12,720 nt of DNA from Thauera sp. (GTDB taxonomy: Bacteria; Pseudomonadota; Gammaproteobacteria; Burkholderiales; Rhodocyclaceae). Where the stretch lies: assembly GCA_023150215.1 (NCBI GenBank), contig JAKLLJ010000064.1, positions 1 through 12,720 of the forward strand, written 5' to 3'. Shown here in pieces: positions 1 to 7,715 of the stretch (position 1 is its first letter; every line of letters starts with the position of its first letter). Below the pieces are notes generated by a model that worked only from the letters and a program-made list of their open reading frames with translations, did no database searches and was not told the DNA's origin. The translations under genes and the position numbers were made by a program.

Positions 1-1
1 G

Positions 2-1081
2 GGCCATACGATGCCGATCAACCAGCAGGTCATGGACCCGCTGATGATCCAGCGCATGCTGCACGAGGCCATCAGTCCGGCACAGCAAGCGGCGCTCGAA
101 CGCGAACGCGAGCTCAACCTGTCCTTCGGCCGGCGTGATCTGGGCAACTTCCGGGTCAACGTGTTCTGGCAGCGCAACTCGATGGCGATCGTGGTGCGCT
201 ACATCCAGAGCGAGATTCCCGGCATCGAGGCGCTCGGCCTGCCGCCGGTGCTCAACGAAGTGGTGATGGAAAAGCGCGGCCTGGTGCTCGTGGTGGGTGC
301 CACCGGCTCGGGCAAGTCGACCACGCTGGCGTCGATGATCGACCACCGCAACCGCAACCGCAGCGGCCATATCCTCACCATCGAGGACCCGATCGAGTAC
401 CTGTTCAGGCACCGCAAGTCGGTCGTGAACCAGCGCGAAGTCGGGATCGACACGCTGAGCTGGAGCGAGGCGCTGCGCAACGCGATGCGCCAGGCGCCCG
501 ACTGCATCCTGATCGGCGAGATCCGCGACCGCGAGACCATGCAGGCGGCGATCTCCTACTCGCAGACCGGTCACCTCTGCCTGGCCACGCTGCATGCCAA
601 CAACGCCTATCACGCCCTCAACCGCATCGTTAACTTTTTCCCGCTCGAAAATCGCCAGTTGCTCTACCTCGACCTCGCGGTCGCGCTGCGCTGCATCGTG
701 TCGCAGCGCCTGGTGCGCAAGCCCGATGGCAAGCGCATCCCTGCGGTCGAGATCCTGATGAACACCCGCCACATTGCCGAGCTCGTCGAACGCGGTGAGC
801 TCAACTCGATCAAGGAGGCGATGGAGCAGTCGCTCGCGCAGGGCTCCCAGACCTTCGAGCAGGCGCTCTACCGGCTCCATGCCGAACACATCATCACCCT
901 CGACGAGGCGCTCGCCAATGCGGACTCGCCGAGCAACCTGCACTGGCTGATCAACAACGCCCAGGTGCAGACCGATCCGATGCTGACCGTCAAGGGCAAC
1001 AGCTCGATCGCCGGCTTCGAGGCCACCAACACCGACGGTGCCTCGTTCCAGGAATTCACCCTCGACATGAACAACAACTAG
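2..1081 (+). CDS. pilU: Type IV pilus twitching ATPase PilU, 5' end outside the window
   Basis: PilU is a cytoplasmic hexameric ATPase that works with PilT to retract type IV pili. The frame is open back to base 2, ahead of the first ATG at base 11, and the protein lacks the usual N-terminal PAS-like portion, so the gene starts outside the window. Counting from that ATG, the motifs are Walker A GATGSGKST at 96-104, an Asp box EDPIE at 125-129, Walker B DCILIGEIRD at 164-173 and a His box TLHANN at 193-198. The wording KRGLVLVVGATGSGKST and RIVNFFP is that of PilU rather than PilT. About 60 C-terminal residues after the ATPase core form an Asn/Thr-rich tail. A short GC hairpin (1088-1093 with 1100-1105) lies before dapE, without a T-tract. 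Family assignment is firm; PilU over PilT is likely. Confidence 0.93.
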   Translation, partial: GHTMPINQQVMDPLMIQRMLHEAISPAQQAALERERELNLSFGRRDLGNFRVNVFWQRNSMAIVVRYIQSEIPGIEALGLPPVLNEVVMEKRGLVLVVGATGSGKSTTLASMIDHRNRNRSGHILTIEDPIEYLFRHRKSVVNQREVGIDTLSWSEALRNAMRQAPDCILIGEIRDRETMQAAISYSQTGHLCLATLHANNAYHALNRIVNFFPLENRQLLYLDLAVALRCIVSQRLVRKPDGKRIPAVEILMNTRHIAELVERGELNSIKEAMEQSLAQGSQTFEQALYRLHAEHIITLDEALANADSPSNLHWLINNAQVQTDPMLTVKGNSSIAGFEATNTDGASFQEFTLDMNNN

Positions 1082-1121
1082 TCGATCGCCGCCGCAGAGG
1101 GCGGCCGACAACACGCTCCCC

Positions 1122-2276
1122 ATGCCCAACGCCGACTCCATCACGCCCACCTTCGTCCTCGCCTGCGAGCTGATCGCCCGCCCCTCGGTCACCCCCGCGG
1201 ACGCCGGCTGCCTCGAACTCATCGCCGCGCGCCTCGCCCCGCTCGGCTTCCACCTCGAACGCATCGACACCGGCGGCGTGTGCAACCTGTGGGCGCGCCG
1301 CGGCACGCAGGCGCCGGTGCTGTGCTTCGCCGGCCACACCGACGTCGTCCCGCCCGGCCCCGATGCGGCGTGGCGCACGCCGCCCTTCGTGCCGACCGTG
1401 CGTGACGGCGTGCTGTACGGGCGCGGCGCTGCCGACATGAAGTCCTCGCTCGCCGCCTTCGTCACCGCGATCGAGCGTTTCGTGGCCGAGCATCCCGGGC
1501 ACGACGGCAGCATCGCGCTGCTCCTCACCTCGGACGAGGAAGGCATCGCCACCCACGGCACGGTCAAGGTGGTCGAGACGCTCGCTGCGCGCGGGGAGCA
1601 CCTCGACTACTGCATCGTCGGCGAGCCCACTTCGGTCAACACCCTCGGCGACATGATCAAGAACGGTCGCCGCGGTTCGCTGTCGGGAACGCTGCGCATC
1701 AAGGGCCAGCAAGGGCATGTCGCCTATCCGCAGCTCGCTCGCAACCCGATCCACCTGTTCGCCCCCGCACTCGCCGAACTCGCGGCCATCGCCTGGGACC
1801 AAGGCAACGAGTTCTTCCCGCCCACCACCTGGCAGGTCTCCAACATCCACGCCGGCACCGGTGCCAACAACGTGATCCCGGGCGTCTGCGAGGTGATGTT
1901 CAACTTCCGCTTCGGCTCGGTGTCGAGCGCGGAGGAGCTCAAGCGCCGCACCTGCGCGGTGCTCGACCGCCACGGGCTCGATTACGAGATCGACTGGCAC
2001 CTGTCGGGCAAGCCCTTCATCACCGGCCGGGGCAAGCTGGTCGGCGCGTTGTCGGTGGCGATCCGCGACACGCTCGGCGTCGAAACCGAACTATCGACCA
2101 CGGGCGGCACCTCCGACGGGCGCTTCATTGCCGACATCTGCACCGAAGTGGTCGAATTCGGCCCGGTGAACGCCTCCATCCACAAGATCGACGAATGCAT
2201 CGCGGTCGACGCAATCGAGCCGCTGTCGCAGGTGTACGGGCGCACGCTGGCCCTGTTGCTCGCCGCACCATGCTAA
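1122..2276 (+). CDS. dapE: Succinyl-diaminopimelate desuccinylase DapE
   Basis: DapE is a cytoplasmic di-zinc M20 hydrolase that splits N-succinyl-LL-2,6-diaminopimelate into succinate and LL-diaminopimelate, for lysine and peptidoglycan synthesis. The 384-residue length is normal for the family. The metal and catalytic residues are in place: H72 and D74 in FAGHTDVVPPG, D105 in GRGAADMKSS, E139/E140 in TSDEEG, E168 in GEPTS and H354 in ASIHK. H199 sits in the dimerisation domain, and the GGTSDGRF segment at 328-335 is typical of DapE. The gene begins 40 bp after pilU. No strong Shine-Dalgarno sequence precedes the ATG, but the start matches the usual N-terminus. It is followed 34 bp later by prmB in the same orientation, so the two are probably co-transcribed. 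Confidence 0.96.
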   Translation: MPNADSITPTFVLACELIARPSVTPADAGCLELIAARLAPLGFHLERIDTGGVCNLWARRGTQAPVLCFAGHTDVVPPGPDAAWRTPPFVPTVRDGVLYGRGAADMKSSLAAFVTAIERFVAEHPGHDGSIALLLTSDEEGIATHGTVKVVETLAARGEHLDYCIVGEPTSVNTLGDMIKNGRRGSLSGTLRIKGQQGHVAYPQLARNPIHLFAPALAELAAIAWDQGNEFFPPTTWQVSNIHAGTGANNVIPGVCEVMFNFRFGSVSSAEELKRRTCAVLDRHGLDYEIDWHLSGKPFITGRGKLVGALSVAIRDTLGVETELSTTGGTSDGRFIADICTEVVEFGPVNASIHKIDECIAVDAIEPLSQVYGRTLALLLAAPC

Positions 2277-2310
2277 AACGCCTGTAACCGAACCCTGGAA
2301 CCCACTGACG

Positions 2311-3249
2311 ATGTCCCACGATCACCAAGACGACGATGCCCTCGAACACGATCACGAGCACGAACACGGCCCGCTCGCCGAACTCGTCACCGTGCGCGAC
2401 TGGCTGCGCTATGCCGTCACCCGCTTCAACCGGGCGGGCGTGTTCTGCGGCCACGGTGTGCACGACAGCTTCGACGAAGCCGCCTGGCTGATCCTCGGCA
2501 GCCTCGCGCTTCCGCTCGATCGCCTGGAGCCCTTCATGGATGCCTGCATCCCGTCCGACGAGCGCATCGGCCTGCTCGAGGCGCTCGAGCAACGCATCGA
2601 CGAGCGCATTCCCACCGCCTACATCCTCGGTGAGGCATGGCTGGGTGACTTCCGCTTCACCGTCGACCCGCGCGTGATCGTGCCGCGATCCTTCTTTGCC
2701 GAATTGCTCGAAGACGGCCTCGCCCCTTGGGTGGAGGATGCGGACGCGGTGGGCAGCGTGCTCGACATGTGCACCGGTTCGGGCTGCCTCGCGATCCTGA
2801 TGGCACATGCTTTCCCCAACGCCGTGATCACCGCGGTCGACCTGTCCGCAGATGCTCTCGAGGTCGCCCGCATCAACGTCGCCGATTACGGCCTGGACGA
2901 TCGCATCGAGCTTGTCGAAGGCGATCTCTTCGAGGGCCTGGATGGACGTCGCTTCGACCTCATCCTCAGCAATCCGCCGTATGTGACGGCCGAATCTATG
3001 GACGCCTTGCCGGCCGAGTACCTGCACGAACCGCGGATGGCGCTCGCCTCGGGCGAGGACGGGCTCGATGTGGTGCGTCGCCTGCTTGCCCAGGCGGCAG
3101 CGCATCTGAACCCGGACGGTGTGCTCGCGGTCGAGGTCGGTCACAATCGCCACATCGTCGAAAAGGCGTTCCCAGACCTGCCCTTCAACTGGCTGTCGAC
3201 GCGAGGCGGTGACGACATGGTTTTCGTGCTGCGCCGCAAGGACCTGTAA
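2311..3249 (+). CDS. prmB: Ribosomal protein uL3 glutamine methyltransferase PrmB with His/Asp-rich N-terminus
   Basis: PrmB is a SAM-dependent methyltransferase that N5-methylates a glutamine in ribosomal protein uL3 (L3). The 312-residue protein has an N-terminal helical recognition domain (about 25-115), then a Rossmann methyltransferase domain with the SAM-binding motif DMCTGSGCLA at 152-161, an acidic VDLSADAL at 176-183 and the catalytic NPPYV at 221-225. The opening VRDWLRYAVTRFN and the EVGHNR segment favour PrmB over the related release-factor methylase PrmC. Residues 3-19 are very rich in His, Asp and Glu and precede the point where PrmB proteins usually start (about residue 25-28). 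No other ATG lies between, so either the extension is real or translation begins at a GTG near residue 28. The ribosome binding site is weak. Confidence 0.93.
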   Translation: MSHDHQDDDALEHDHEHEHGPLAELVTVRDWLRYAVTRFNRAGVFCGHGVHDSFDEAAWLILGSLALPLDRLEPFMDACIPSDERIGLLEALEQRIDERIPTAYILGEAWLGDFRFTVDPRVIVPRSFFAELLEDGLAPWVEDADAVGSVLDMCTGSGCLAILMAHAFPNAVITAVDLSADALEVARINVADYGLDDRIELVEGDLFEGLDGRRFDLILSNPPYVTAESMDALPAEYLHEPRMALASGEDGLDVVRRLLAQAAAHLNPDGVLAVEVGHNRHIVEKAFPDLPFNWLSTRGGDDMVFVLRRKDL

Positions 3250-3285
3250 GGCGACGCGCCCAGCCCCTGCCCAGGAGGCCCGACC

Positions 3286-3744
3286 ATGGCGAACCAGAGA
3301 CCGATCCTGCTTGTCGAGGACAACCCCGACGACGAGGCCTTGACGCTACACGCGCTGTCGCGCAATCAGATTACCAACCCGGTGGTGGTCGCGCGCGACG
3401 GCGTCGAGGCTGTGGACTACCTGTTCTCGACCGGCACGCGTGCCGGGCAGCCACTGGCGGCGCTACCCGCGGTCGTGCTGCTCGACCTCAAGCTGCCACG
3501 CATCGATGGCCTGGAAGTGCTGCGCCGCATCCGCGCCGATGCGCGAACCACGCTACTGCCGGTGGTGATCCTGACCACCTCGCGCGAGGGCCTCGACCTG
3601 TCGCAGGCCTACAGCCTGGGCGCCAACAGCTACATCCGCAAACCGGTCGATTTCGAGCGTTTCGAGCGCGCGGTCGGACTGATCGGCCACTACTGGCTGG
3701 AGCTCAACGAGACCACCGACTCGGTCGCGCGCAGCGCGTATTGA
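3286..3744 (+). CDS. Single-domain response regulator (CheY/Rcp1-like receiver)
   Basis: This 152-residue protein is one receiver domain with no output domain. The acidic pocket is E11/D12 in LLVEDNPDDEA, the phospho-acceptor is D67 in LLDLKLPRIDG, the switch threonines are T97/T98 and the conserved lysine is K119 in YIRKPVDF. The LVEDNPDDE opening and the long loop around GTRAGQPLAALPA resemble the Rcp1 group, which often receives phosphate from phytochrome-like or hybrid histidine kinases. No kinase gene is visible here, so its partner and target are unknown. A strong Shine-Dalgarno AGGAGG (3273-3278) sits 7 nt before the ATG and fixes the start. The gene follows prmB by 36 bp and is the last gene of the plus-strand run, convergent with iscX. 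Confidence 0.9.
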   Translation: MANQRPILLVEDNPDDEALTLHALSRNQITNPVVVARDGVEAVDYLFSTGTRAGQPLAALPAVVLLDLKLPRIDGLEVLRRIRADARTTLLPVVILTTSREGLDLSQAYSLGANSYIRKPVDFERFERAVGLIGHYWLELNETTDSVARSAY

Positions 3745-3748
3745 GAAA

Positions 3749-3799
3749 GCGCCCTGCGGGGCGCGAACCCCGGTGCGTGCGCCGATGCGGGGCGCGCAC
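3749..3799 (+). terminator. Two GC-rich hairpins after the response regulator
   Basis: A 6-bp stem GCGCCC/GGGCGC (3749-3754 with 3759-3764, loop TGCG) starts 4 nt after the stop codon. A second stem of about 8 bp (3773-3780 with 3792-3799, one G-T pair) follows. Neither has a T-tract, so this is not a textbook intrinsic terminator. The position between convergent genes suggests a transcription-end or RNA-stability role, which is inference. Confidence 0.35.
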
Positions 3800-3801
3800 A
3801 G

Positions 3802-3880
3802 AAGTTCGCGGCTGCCGCCGCTCCTACAGGACAGCACTGCATTCGGCAGCGTCTGTAGGAGCGGCGGCAGCCGCGAACTT
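3802..3880. repeat. REP-like inverted pair (perfect 28-bp arms)
   Basis: The left arm 3802-3829 and right arm 3853-3880 are exact reverse complements over 28 bp, separated by a 23-nt loop. Each arm is a REP-like unit beginning CTGTAGGAGCGG and ending GCCGCGAACTT, with its own small palindrome GCGGC-GGCA-GCCGC. A diverged version of the same unit recurs at 11786-11880. This resembles the dispersed REP/BIME elements of Pseudomonas and relatives, which RAYT transposases are thought to mobilise; no such transposase is present here. It lies between the convergent ends of the response regulator gene and iscX, where it would fold strongly in either transcript. Confidence 0.85.
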
Positions 3881-3909
3881 TCCAACCCTCACCCGGCACG
3901 CCACCTGCC

Positions 3910-3945
3910 GCGGACCCGTTGATCGATTCGGCAATTCGGGTCCGC
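3910..3945 (-). terminator. Hairpin downstream of iscX, possible end of the isc operon
   Basis: A 9-bp perfect stem, GCGGACCCG (3910-3918) with CGGGTCCGC (3937-3945), encloses an 18-nt loop and lies 16 nt past the iscX stop on the minus strand. No T-tract follows it, so efficient intrinsic termination is uncertain. The REP-like pair just beyond may add to 3' end stabilisation. Confidence 0.45.
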
Positions 3946-3961
3946 CGCGACGGACCGGGTC

Positions 3962-4156
3962 TCAACCAACCTCGTCAATCCACGCCTGCTGGATGCCTTC
4001 GAGGATGCGCTCGCCACAGCGCTTGGGGTCGTCGTCGAAATCGGGCAGCGCCATCACCCAGTTCATCAGGTCGACGAAATTGACCTTGGTCGGATCGACG
4101 TCGGGATGTGCGTCGGAGAGCTGGATAGCGATCTCCTGAACCTCGGTCCACTTCAT
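3962..4156 (-). CDS. iscX: Fe-S cluster assembly protein IscX
   Basis: IscX (YfhJ family) is a small acidic adaptor that binds IscS and modulates cluster assembly on IscU; an iron-sensing or frataxin-like regulatory role has been proposed. The 64-residue length is typical. Recognisable segments are MKWTEVQEIAIQL at the N-terminus, the acidic DAHPDVDP (15-22), FVDLMNWVMALPDFDDDP in the middle and the closing ILEGIQQAWIDE. It is the last gene of the isc operon, starting 1 nt after the fdx stop (TGA-C-ATG). Its Shine-Dalgarno (AAGGAA) lies inside the end of fdx, which suggests translational coupling. Confidence 0.95.
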   Translation of the reverse strand: MKWTEVQEIAIQLSDAHPDVDPTKVNFVDLMNWVMALPDFDDDPKRCGERILEGIQQAWIDEVG

Positions 4157-4157
4157 G

Positions 4158-4499
4158 TCAGTGCTTTCCTTCGCGGGCCATGTTGATCGTGTAGCGCGGA
4201 ATCTCGACCACCAGCGGTGTTTCGGCCACCACCGCCTGACACGAGAGGCGCGACTGCGGCTCCAGGCCCCAGGCCTTGTCGAGCAGGTCTTCCTCTTCGT
4301 CCTCGGCGGGCGTCAGGGACGCGAAGCCCTCGCGGACGACGACGTGGCAGGTGGTGCAGGCACAGGATTTTTCGCAGGCGTGCTCGATATCGATGCCGTT
4401 TTCGAGCAGCGAATCGCACAGCGTGGTACCGGGTACGGCCTCGATGACGATGCCGTCCGGGCAGAGTTCGACGTGGGGCAAAACGATGATCTGGGTCAT
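4158..4499 (-). CDS. fdx: ISC-type [2Fe-2S] ferredoxin
   Basis: This adrenodoxin-type ferredoxin supplies electrons for cluster assembly on IscU. The 113 residues carry the four cluster ligands at C42, C48 and C51 in HACEKSCACTTCH and C87 in SRLSCQAV, the same numbering as E. coli Fdx. C46 is the extra non-ligand cysteine also common in this family. The acidic stretch TPAEDEEEDLLD (63-74) is the usual partner-binding surface, and the tail EIPRYTINMAREGKH is typical. The gene lies between hscA (11-nt gap) and iscX (1-nt gap). No strong Shine-Dalgarno is seen, so coupling to hscA translation is likely. Confidence 0.97.
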   Translation of the reverse strand: MTQIIVLPHVELCPDGIVIEAVPGTTLCDSLLENGIDIEHACEKSCACTTCHVVVREGFASLTPAEDEEEDLLDKAWGLEPQSRLSCQAVVAETPLVVEIPRYTINMAREGKH

Positions 4500-4510
4500 G
4501 TTGGAAAGGA

Positions 4511-6379
4511 TCAGAGTGGAATCTCGTCGACCTTGTGGCCAGCGAGCGCGCTGCGGATGCTGCTGTCCATACGGCGCGCGGCGAAGTCGTCGGTAGCGCG
4601 TGCAAGCGCGTCGACACCGGCCTTGATCGCGCGATGGTCGCTTCCCGCGCGCAGCTCGCGCACCCGGGCGATGGTGGCATCGATGTTGGCGCGCTCGGCC
4701 TCGGTGAGCAAATGGCCGTCCTTGGCAAGCGCCTGCGCGGTGGCCTCAATGACGCGGTCGGCCTCGACCTGCTGCTCGCGCAACGCACGTGCCGTCATGT
4801 CGTCACCGGCGTGATCCACGCCGGAGCGCAGCATCGCGGTGATCTCTTCATCGGTGAGGCCGTAAGACGGCTTGACCAGCACGCTCGCCTCGACCCCCGA
4901 GGACATCTCGCGTGCCGACACCGACAGCAAGCCGTCGGCGTCCACCTGGAAGGTCACCCGGATGCGCGCCGCACCCGCCACCATCGGCGGAATGCCACGC
5001 AGCTCGAAGCGGGCAAGCGAACGGCAGTCGGAAACGAGCTCGCGCTCGCCCTGCACGACGTGGAAGGCCATCGCGGTCTGGCCGTCCTTGAAGGTGGTGA
5101 ATTCCTGCGCGCGCGCGATCGGCAGCGTGGCGTTGCGCGGCACGACCTTCTCGACCAGGCCGCCCATGGTCTCGAGGCCGAGCGAGAGCGGAATCACGTC
5201 GAGCAGCAGCCAGTCGTCCTGCTCGGCGCGATTGCCGGCGAGCACGTTGGCCTGCATCGCCGCGCCGAGCGCGACCACCTTGTCCGGATCGAGGTTGGTG
5301 AGCGGCTCCTGGCCGAAGAAATCCGCCACCGCACGCTGGATGTGCGGCATGCGCGTGGCGCCGCCGACCATCACGACACCCTTGACCTCGTCGAACGCAA
5401 GACCGGCGTCGCGCAAGGCCTTGCGTACCGGCGCGAGCGTCTTCTGCACCAGATACTTGGTCATTTCGGCGAACTCGTCGCGGGTGACGACCAGATCCAC
5501 CTCCTCGCCCGAGGCCAAGCGCACGTGCACCGGCGCCTCGTCGCAGCTGGTCAGCAGTTCCTTGGCCTCGCGCGCCTTCATCTGCAGCCGGCGCGCATCT
5601 TCCAGCGAGGGGGGCGAGATCTTGGCGCGATCGAGGATCCAGCAGAACAGGCGGTGGTCGAAGTCGTCGCCGCCGAGCGCGGCGTCGCCATTGGTCGACA
5701 ACACCTCGAACACGCCGCGGGTGAGCTTGAGGATCGACAGGTCGAAGGTGCCACCACCGAGGTCATAGACGGCGTAGACGCCTTCGGCCGCATTGTCGAG
5801 GCCATAGGCCACGGCGGCTGCGGTCGGCTCGTTGAGCAGGCGCAGCACGTCGAGGCCGGCGAGGCGGGCAGCGTCCTTGGTGGCCTGACGCTGGGCATCG
5901 TCGAAATACGCCGGCACCGTGATCACCGCGCCAAGCAGCGCACCACCGAGGCTGGCCTCGGCGCGCTCGCGCAGGCGACGCAGGATCTCCGCGGAGACCT
6001 CCACCGGGCTCTTGACCCCCTGCGCGGTGCGCAGGCGGACCATGCCGACGTTGTCCTCGAAGTCGTAGGGCATCGCCTCGATGTGGGCGACGTCCTTCAG
6101 GCCGCGCCCCATGAAGCGCTTTACCGAGACGATCGTGTTGCGCGGATCGACCGCCTGCGCCTTGAGCGCGCCCAGGCCGATGTCGATCGAGCCGTCAGCG
6201 CAGTAGCGCACCGCCGATGGCAGCATCGTGCGGCCGGTCTCGTCGGGCAGGCAGATCGCGATTCCGTTGCGCACGGTGGCGACGAGCGAATTGGTGGTAC
6301 CGAGGTCGATGCCCACCGCGAGCCGGTGCTTGTGCGGCTCGGCGGACATGCCGGGTTCGGAGATTTGCAGCAGAGCCAT
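4511..6379 (-). CDS. hscA: Hsp70-type chaperone HscA for Fe-S cluster transfer
   Basis: HscA is a specialised Hsp70 ATPase that, with its co-chaperone HscB, binds the LPPVK loop of IscU and promotes cluster release to acceptor proteins. The protein is 622 residues (E. coli about 616). The nucleotide-binding domain shows VGIDLGTTNS at 22-31, NEPTAAAVAYG at 183-193, VYDLGGGTFDLS at 204-215 and VMVGGATRMP at 335-344. The interdomain linker LLLDVIPLSLG is at 390-400, followed by the substrate-binding domain and helical lid. A later internal Met at residue 11 (MSAEPHKHRL) is an alternative start; the longer form is kept because it is close to the usual length. It begins 28 nt after hscB. Confidence 0.97.
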   Translation of the reverse strand: MALLQISEPGMSAEPHKHRLAVGIDLGTTNSLVATVRNGIAICLPDETGRTMLPSAVRYCADGSIDIGLGALKAQAVDPRNTIVSVKRFMGRGLKDVAHIEAMPYDFEDNVGMVRLRTAQGVKSPVEVSAEILRRLRERAEASLGGALLGAVITVPAYFDDAQRQATKDAARLAGLDVLRLLNEPTAAAVAYGLDNAAEGVYAVYDLGGGTFDLSILKLTRGVFEVLSTNGDAALGGDDFDHRLFCWILDRAKISPPSLEDARRLQMKAREAKELLTSCDEAPVHVRLASGEEVDLVVTRDEFAEMTKYLVQKTLAPVRKALRDAGLAFDEVKGVVMVGGATRMPHIQRAVADFFGQEPLTNLDPDKVVALGAAMQANVLAGNRAEQDDWLLLDVIPLSLGLETMGGLVEKVVPRNATLPIARAQEFTTFKDGQTAMAFHVVQGERELVSDCRSLARFELRGIPPMVAGAARIRVTFQVDADGLLSVSAREMSSGVEASVLVKPSYGLTDEEITAMLRSGVDHAGDDMTARALREQQVEADRVIEATAQALAKDGHLLTEAERANIDATIARVRELRAGSDHRAIKAGVDALARATDDFAARRMDSSIRSALAGHKVDEIPL

Positions 6380-6407
6380 CGGTGCAGTTCCGTGCCTTGT
6401 CGATTTT

Positions 6408-6941
6408 CTAGTTTTCCAGCGAGAGCAGCGCTTCGTCGATTTCCTGCTGCAGCTTCTCGATGAACATCAGCCGGCGCACGGTGTCGGCCGCTGATTCGTA
6501 GTCATGTACTTCATCGAGTTGCGCGGCAAGATGACCGCGAACCTCGCGCGCATGACCGAGCAGGCGCCTGTGCAGGTCCTCGAGCTCGGACACTTCGGCG
6601 GCCCCGCGCGCCTCCTCGACCGCCTCGCGCCACTCCATCTGCTCCATCAGGAACTCGGGCGACATCGCGGTGTTGGTCTCGAGCGCTGCATCCACGCCGG
6701 CGAGCTCGAGCAGATACTGGGCGCGCGAGAGCGGCTTGCGCAGTACGCGAAAGCCCTCGTTGACCCGCGTTGCCCACTGCATCGAGCGCCGCTTCTCGGC
6801 GTCGGACAGGTGGGCGTGGCGGTCGGGATGCACACGCCCCTGCAGTTCGTGCCAGGCGGCCTCGAGCGCACCTTCGTCGAGCGTGTAGCGACGCGGCAGG
6901 CCGAACAGGCCGAAGTAGTCCTGCGTGAGATCGATGCTCAT
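6408..6941 (-). CDS. hscB: J-domain co-chaperone HscB
   Basis: HscB delivers IscU to HscA and stimulates the HscA ATPase. The N-terminal J domain (about 1-75) contains the essential HPD motif at H38-P39-D40 (GRVHPDRHA), preceded by the characteristic DYFGLFGLPRRY. The C-terminal half (about 90-177) is the three-helix bundle that binds IscU, ending in FIEKLQQEIDEALLSLEN. The 177-residue length is close to the E. coli protein (171). The N-terminal zinc-finger cysteines of eukaryotic relatives are absent, as normal in bacteria. It starts 10 nt after iscA and has no clear Shine-Dalgarno sequence. Confidence 0.96.
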   Translation of the reverse strand: MSIDLTQDYFGLFGLPRRYTLDEGALEAAWHELQGRVHPDRHAHLSDAEKRRSMQWATRVNEGFRVLRKPLSRAQYLLELAGVDAALETNTAMSPEFLMEQMEWREAVEEARGAAEVSELEDLHRRLLGHAREVRGHLAAQLDEVHDYESAADTVRRLMFIEKLQQEIDEALLSLEN

Positions 6942-6951
6942 CGCGCGCGGC

Positions 6952-7275
6952 TCAAACGTTGAAGCTCTCGCCGCACCCGCATTGATCCTTGACGTTCGGG
7001 TTGTTGAACTTGAAGCCCTCGTTCAGGCCTTCCTTGACGAAATCGAGCTCGGTGCCGTCGAGGTAGCCCAGGCTCTTGGGGTCGATCACCACCTTGACGC
7101 CATGGCTCTCGAACACCATGTCCTCGTCCTCGGTGCTGTCGACGAACTCGAGCTTGTAGGCCATGCCGGAACAGCCCGAGGTCTTGACGCCGAGGCGAAT
7201 GCCGAAGCCCTTGCCGCGCTTGGTGATGAAGTTCGATACGTGGCGCGCAGCCGATTCAGAAAGGGTGACAGCCAT
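6952..7275 (-). CDS. iscA: A-type Fe-S carrier IscA
   Basis: IscA accepts clusters and passes them to target proteins, especially [4Fe-4S] enzymes. The 107-residue protein has the three invariant cysteines C35 (KTSGCSGMAY), C99 and C101 (DQCGCGESF) and ends in the family tail GESFNV. The adjacent isc genes favour IscA over the related ErpA and SufA. The start is set by a strong Shine-Dalgarno (GAGGAGG on the minus strand, complement of 7280-7286) 4 nt upstream of the ATG. The gap from the iscU stop is 26 nt. Confidence 0.97.
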   Translation of the reverse strand: MAVTLSESAARHVSNFITKRGKGFGIRLGVKTSGCSGMAYKLEFVDSTEDEDMVFESHGVKVVIDPKSLGYLDGTELDFVKEGLNEGFKFNNPNVKDQCGCGESFNV

Positions 7276-7301
7276 GATTCCTCCTCTTCGATGCAGGCCG
7301 T

Positions 7302-7685
7302 TCAGGCCTCATGCTTCTTTTTATAGTCCGCAACCGCGGCCTTGATCGCGTCCTCGGCGAGGATCGAGCAATGGATCTTCACCGGCGGCAGCGCGAGCTC
7401 CTCGGCGATCTGGGTGTTCTTGATCTCGAGCGCCTGGTCGAGGGTCTTGCCCTTGACCCATTCGGTGACCAGCGAACTCGAGGCGATCGCCGAACCACAG
7501 CCATAGGTCTTGAACTTGGCATCCTCGATCACGCCGTCCTTGCCGACCTTGATCTGCAATTTCATCACGTCGCCACACGCGGGCGCACCCACCATGCCGG
7601 TTGCCACGCCTTCGTCGTCCTTGGCGAAGGAACCGACGTTGCGCGGGTTCTCGTAGTGGTCCAGAACTTTTTCACTGTAAGCCAT
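7302..7685 (-). CDS. iscU: Fe-S cluster scaffold IscU
   Basis: IscU is the scaffold on which [2Fe-2S] clusters are built from IscS sulfur and iron. In this 127-residue protein the ligands are C37 (GAPACGDV), C63 (TYGCGSA) and C106 with H105 (KIHCSIL), and the assembly-related D39 is present. The HscA recognition motif LPPVK occupies 99-103. The N-terminus MAYSEKVLDHYENPRNVG is almost the family consensus. The ATG is preceded by AGGAG inside a short stem-loop (complement of 7686-7707). The spacer from iscS is 104 nt, the longest gap inside the operon. Confidence 0.98.
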   Translation of the reverse strand: MAYSEKVLDHYENPRNVGSFAKDDEGVATGMVGAPACGDVMKLQIKVGKDGVIEDAKFKTYGCGSAIASSSLVTEWVKGKTLDQALEIKNTQIAEELALPPVKIHCSILAEDAIKAAVADYKKKHEA

Positions 7686-7715
7686 GATTCATCTCCTGTG
7701 GGGAATCTGCCCCGT

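Noticed and set aside
1056..2000. Long minus-strand frame opposite dapE
   Set aside because: Low-complexity translation antisense to a complete dapE with all catalytic residues.
3802..3880. CRISPR repeat or phage attachment site
   Set aside because: There is a single inverted pair with no regularly spaced direct repeats, no cas genes, no integrase and no tRNA.
3749..3945. Canonical rho-independent terminators
   Set aside because: The stems are strong but none is followed by a T-tract on the relevant strand, so they are listed only as low-confidence candidates.
4535..6463. Very long open frame on the plus strand opposite hscA and the end of hscB
   Set aside because: It is antisense to well-recognised chaperone genes, its translation is Arg/His/Ala/Asp-rich without any recognisable domain, and such frames are expected in GC-rich DNA.
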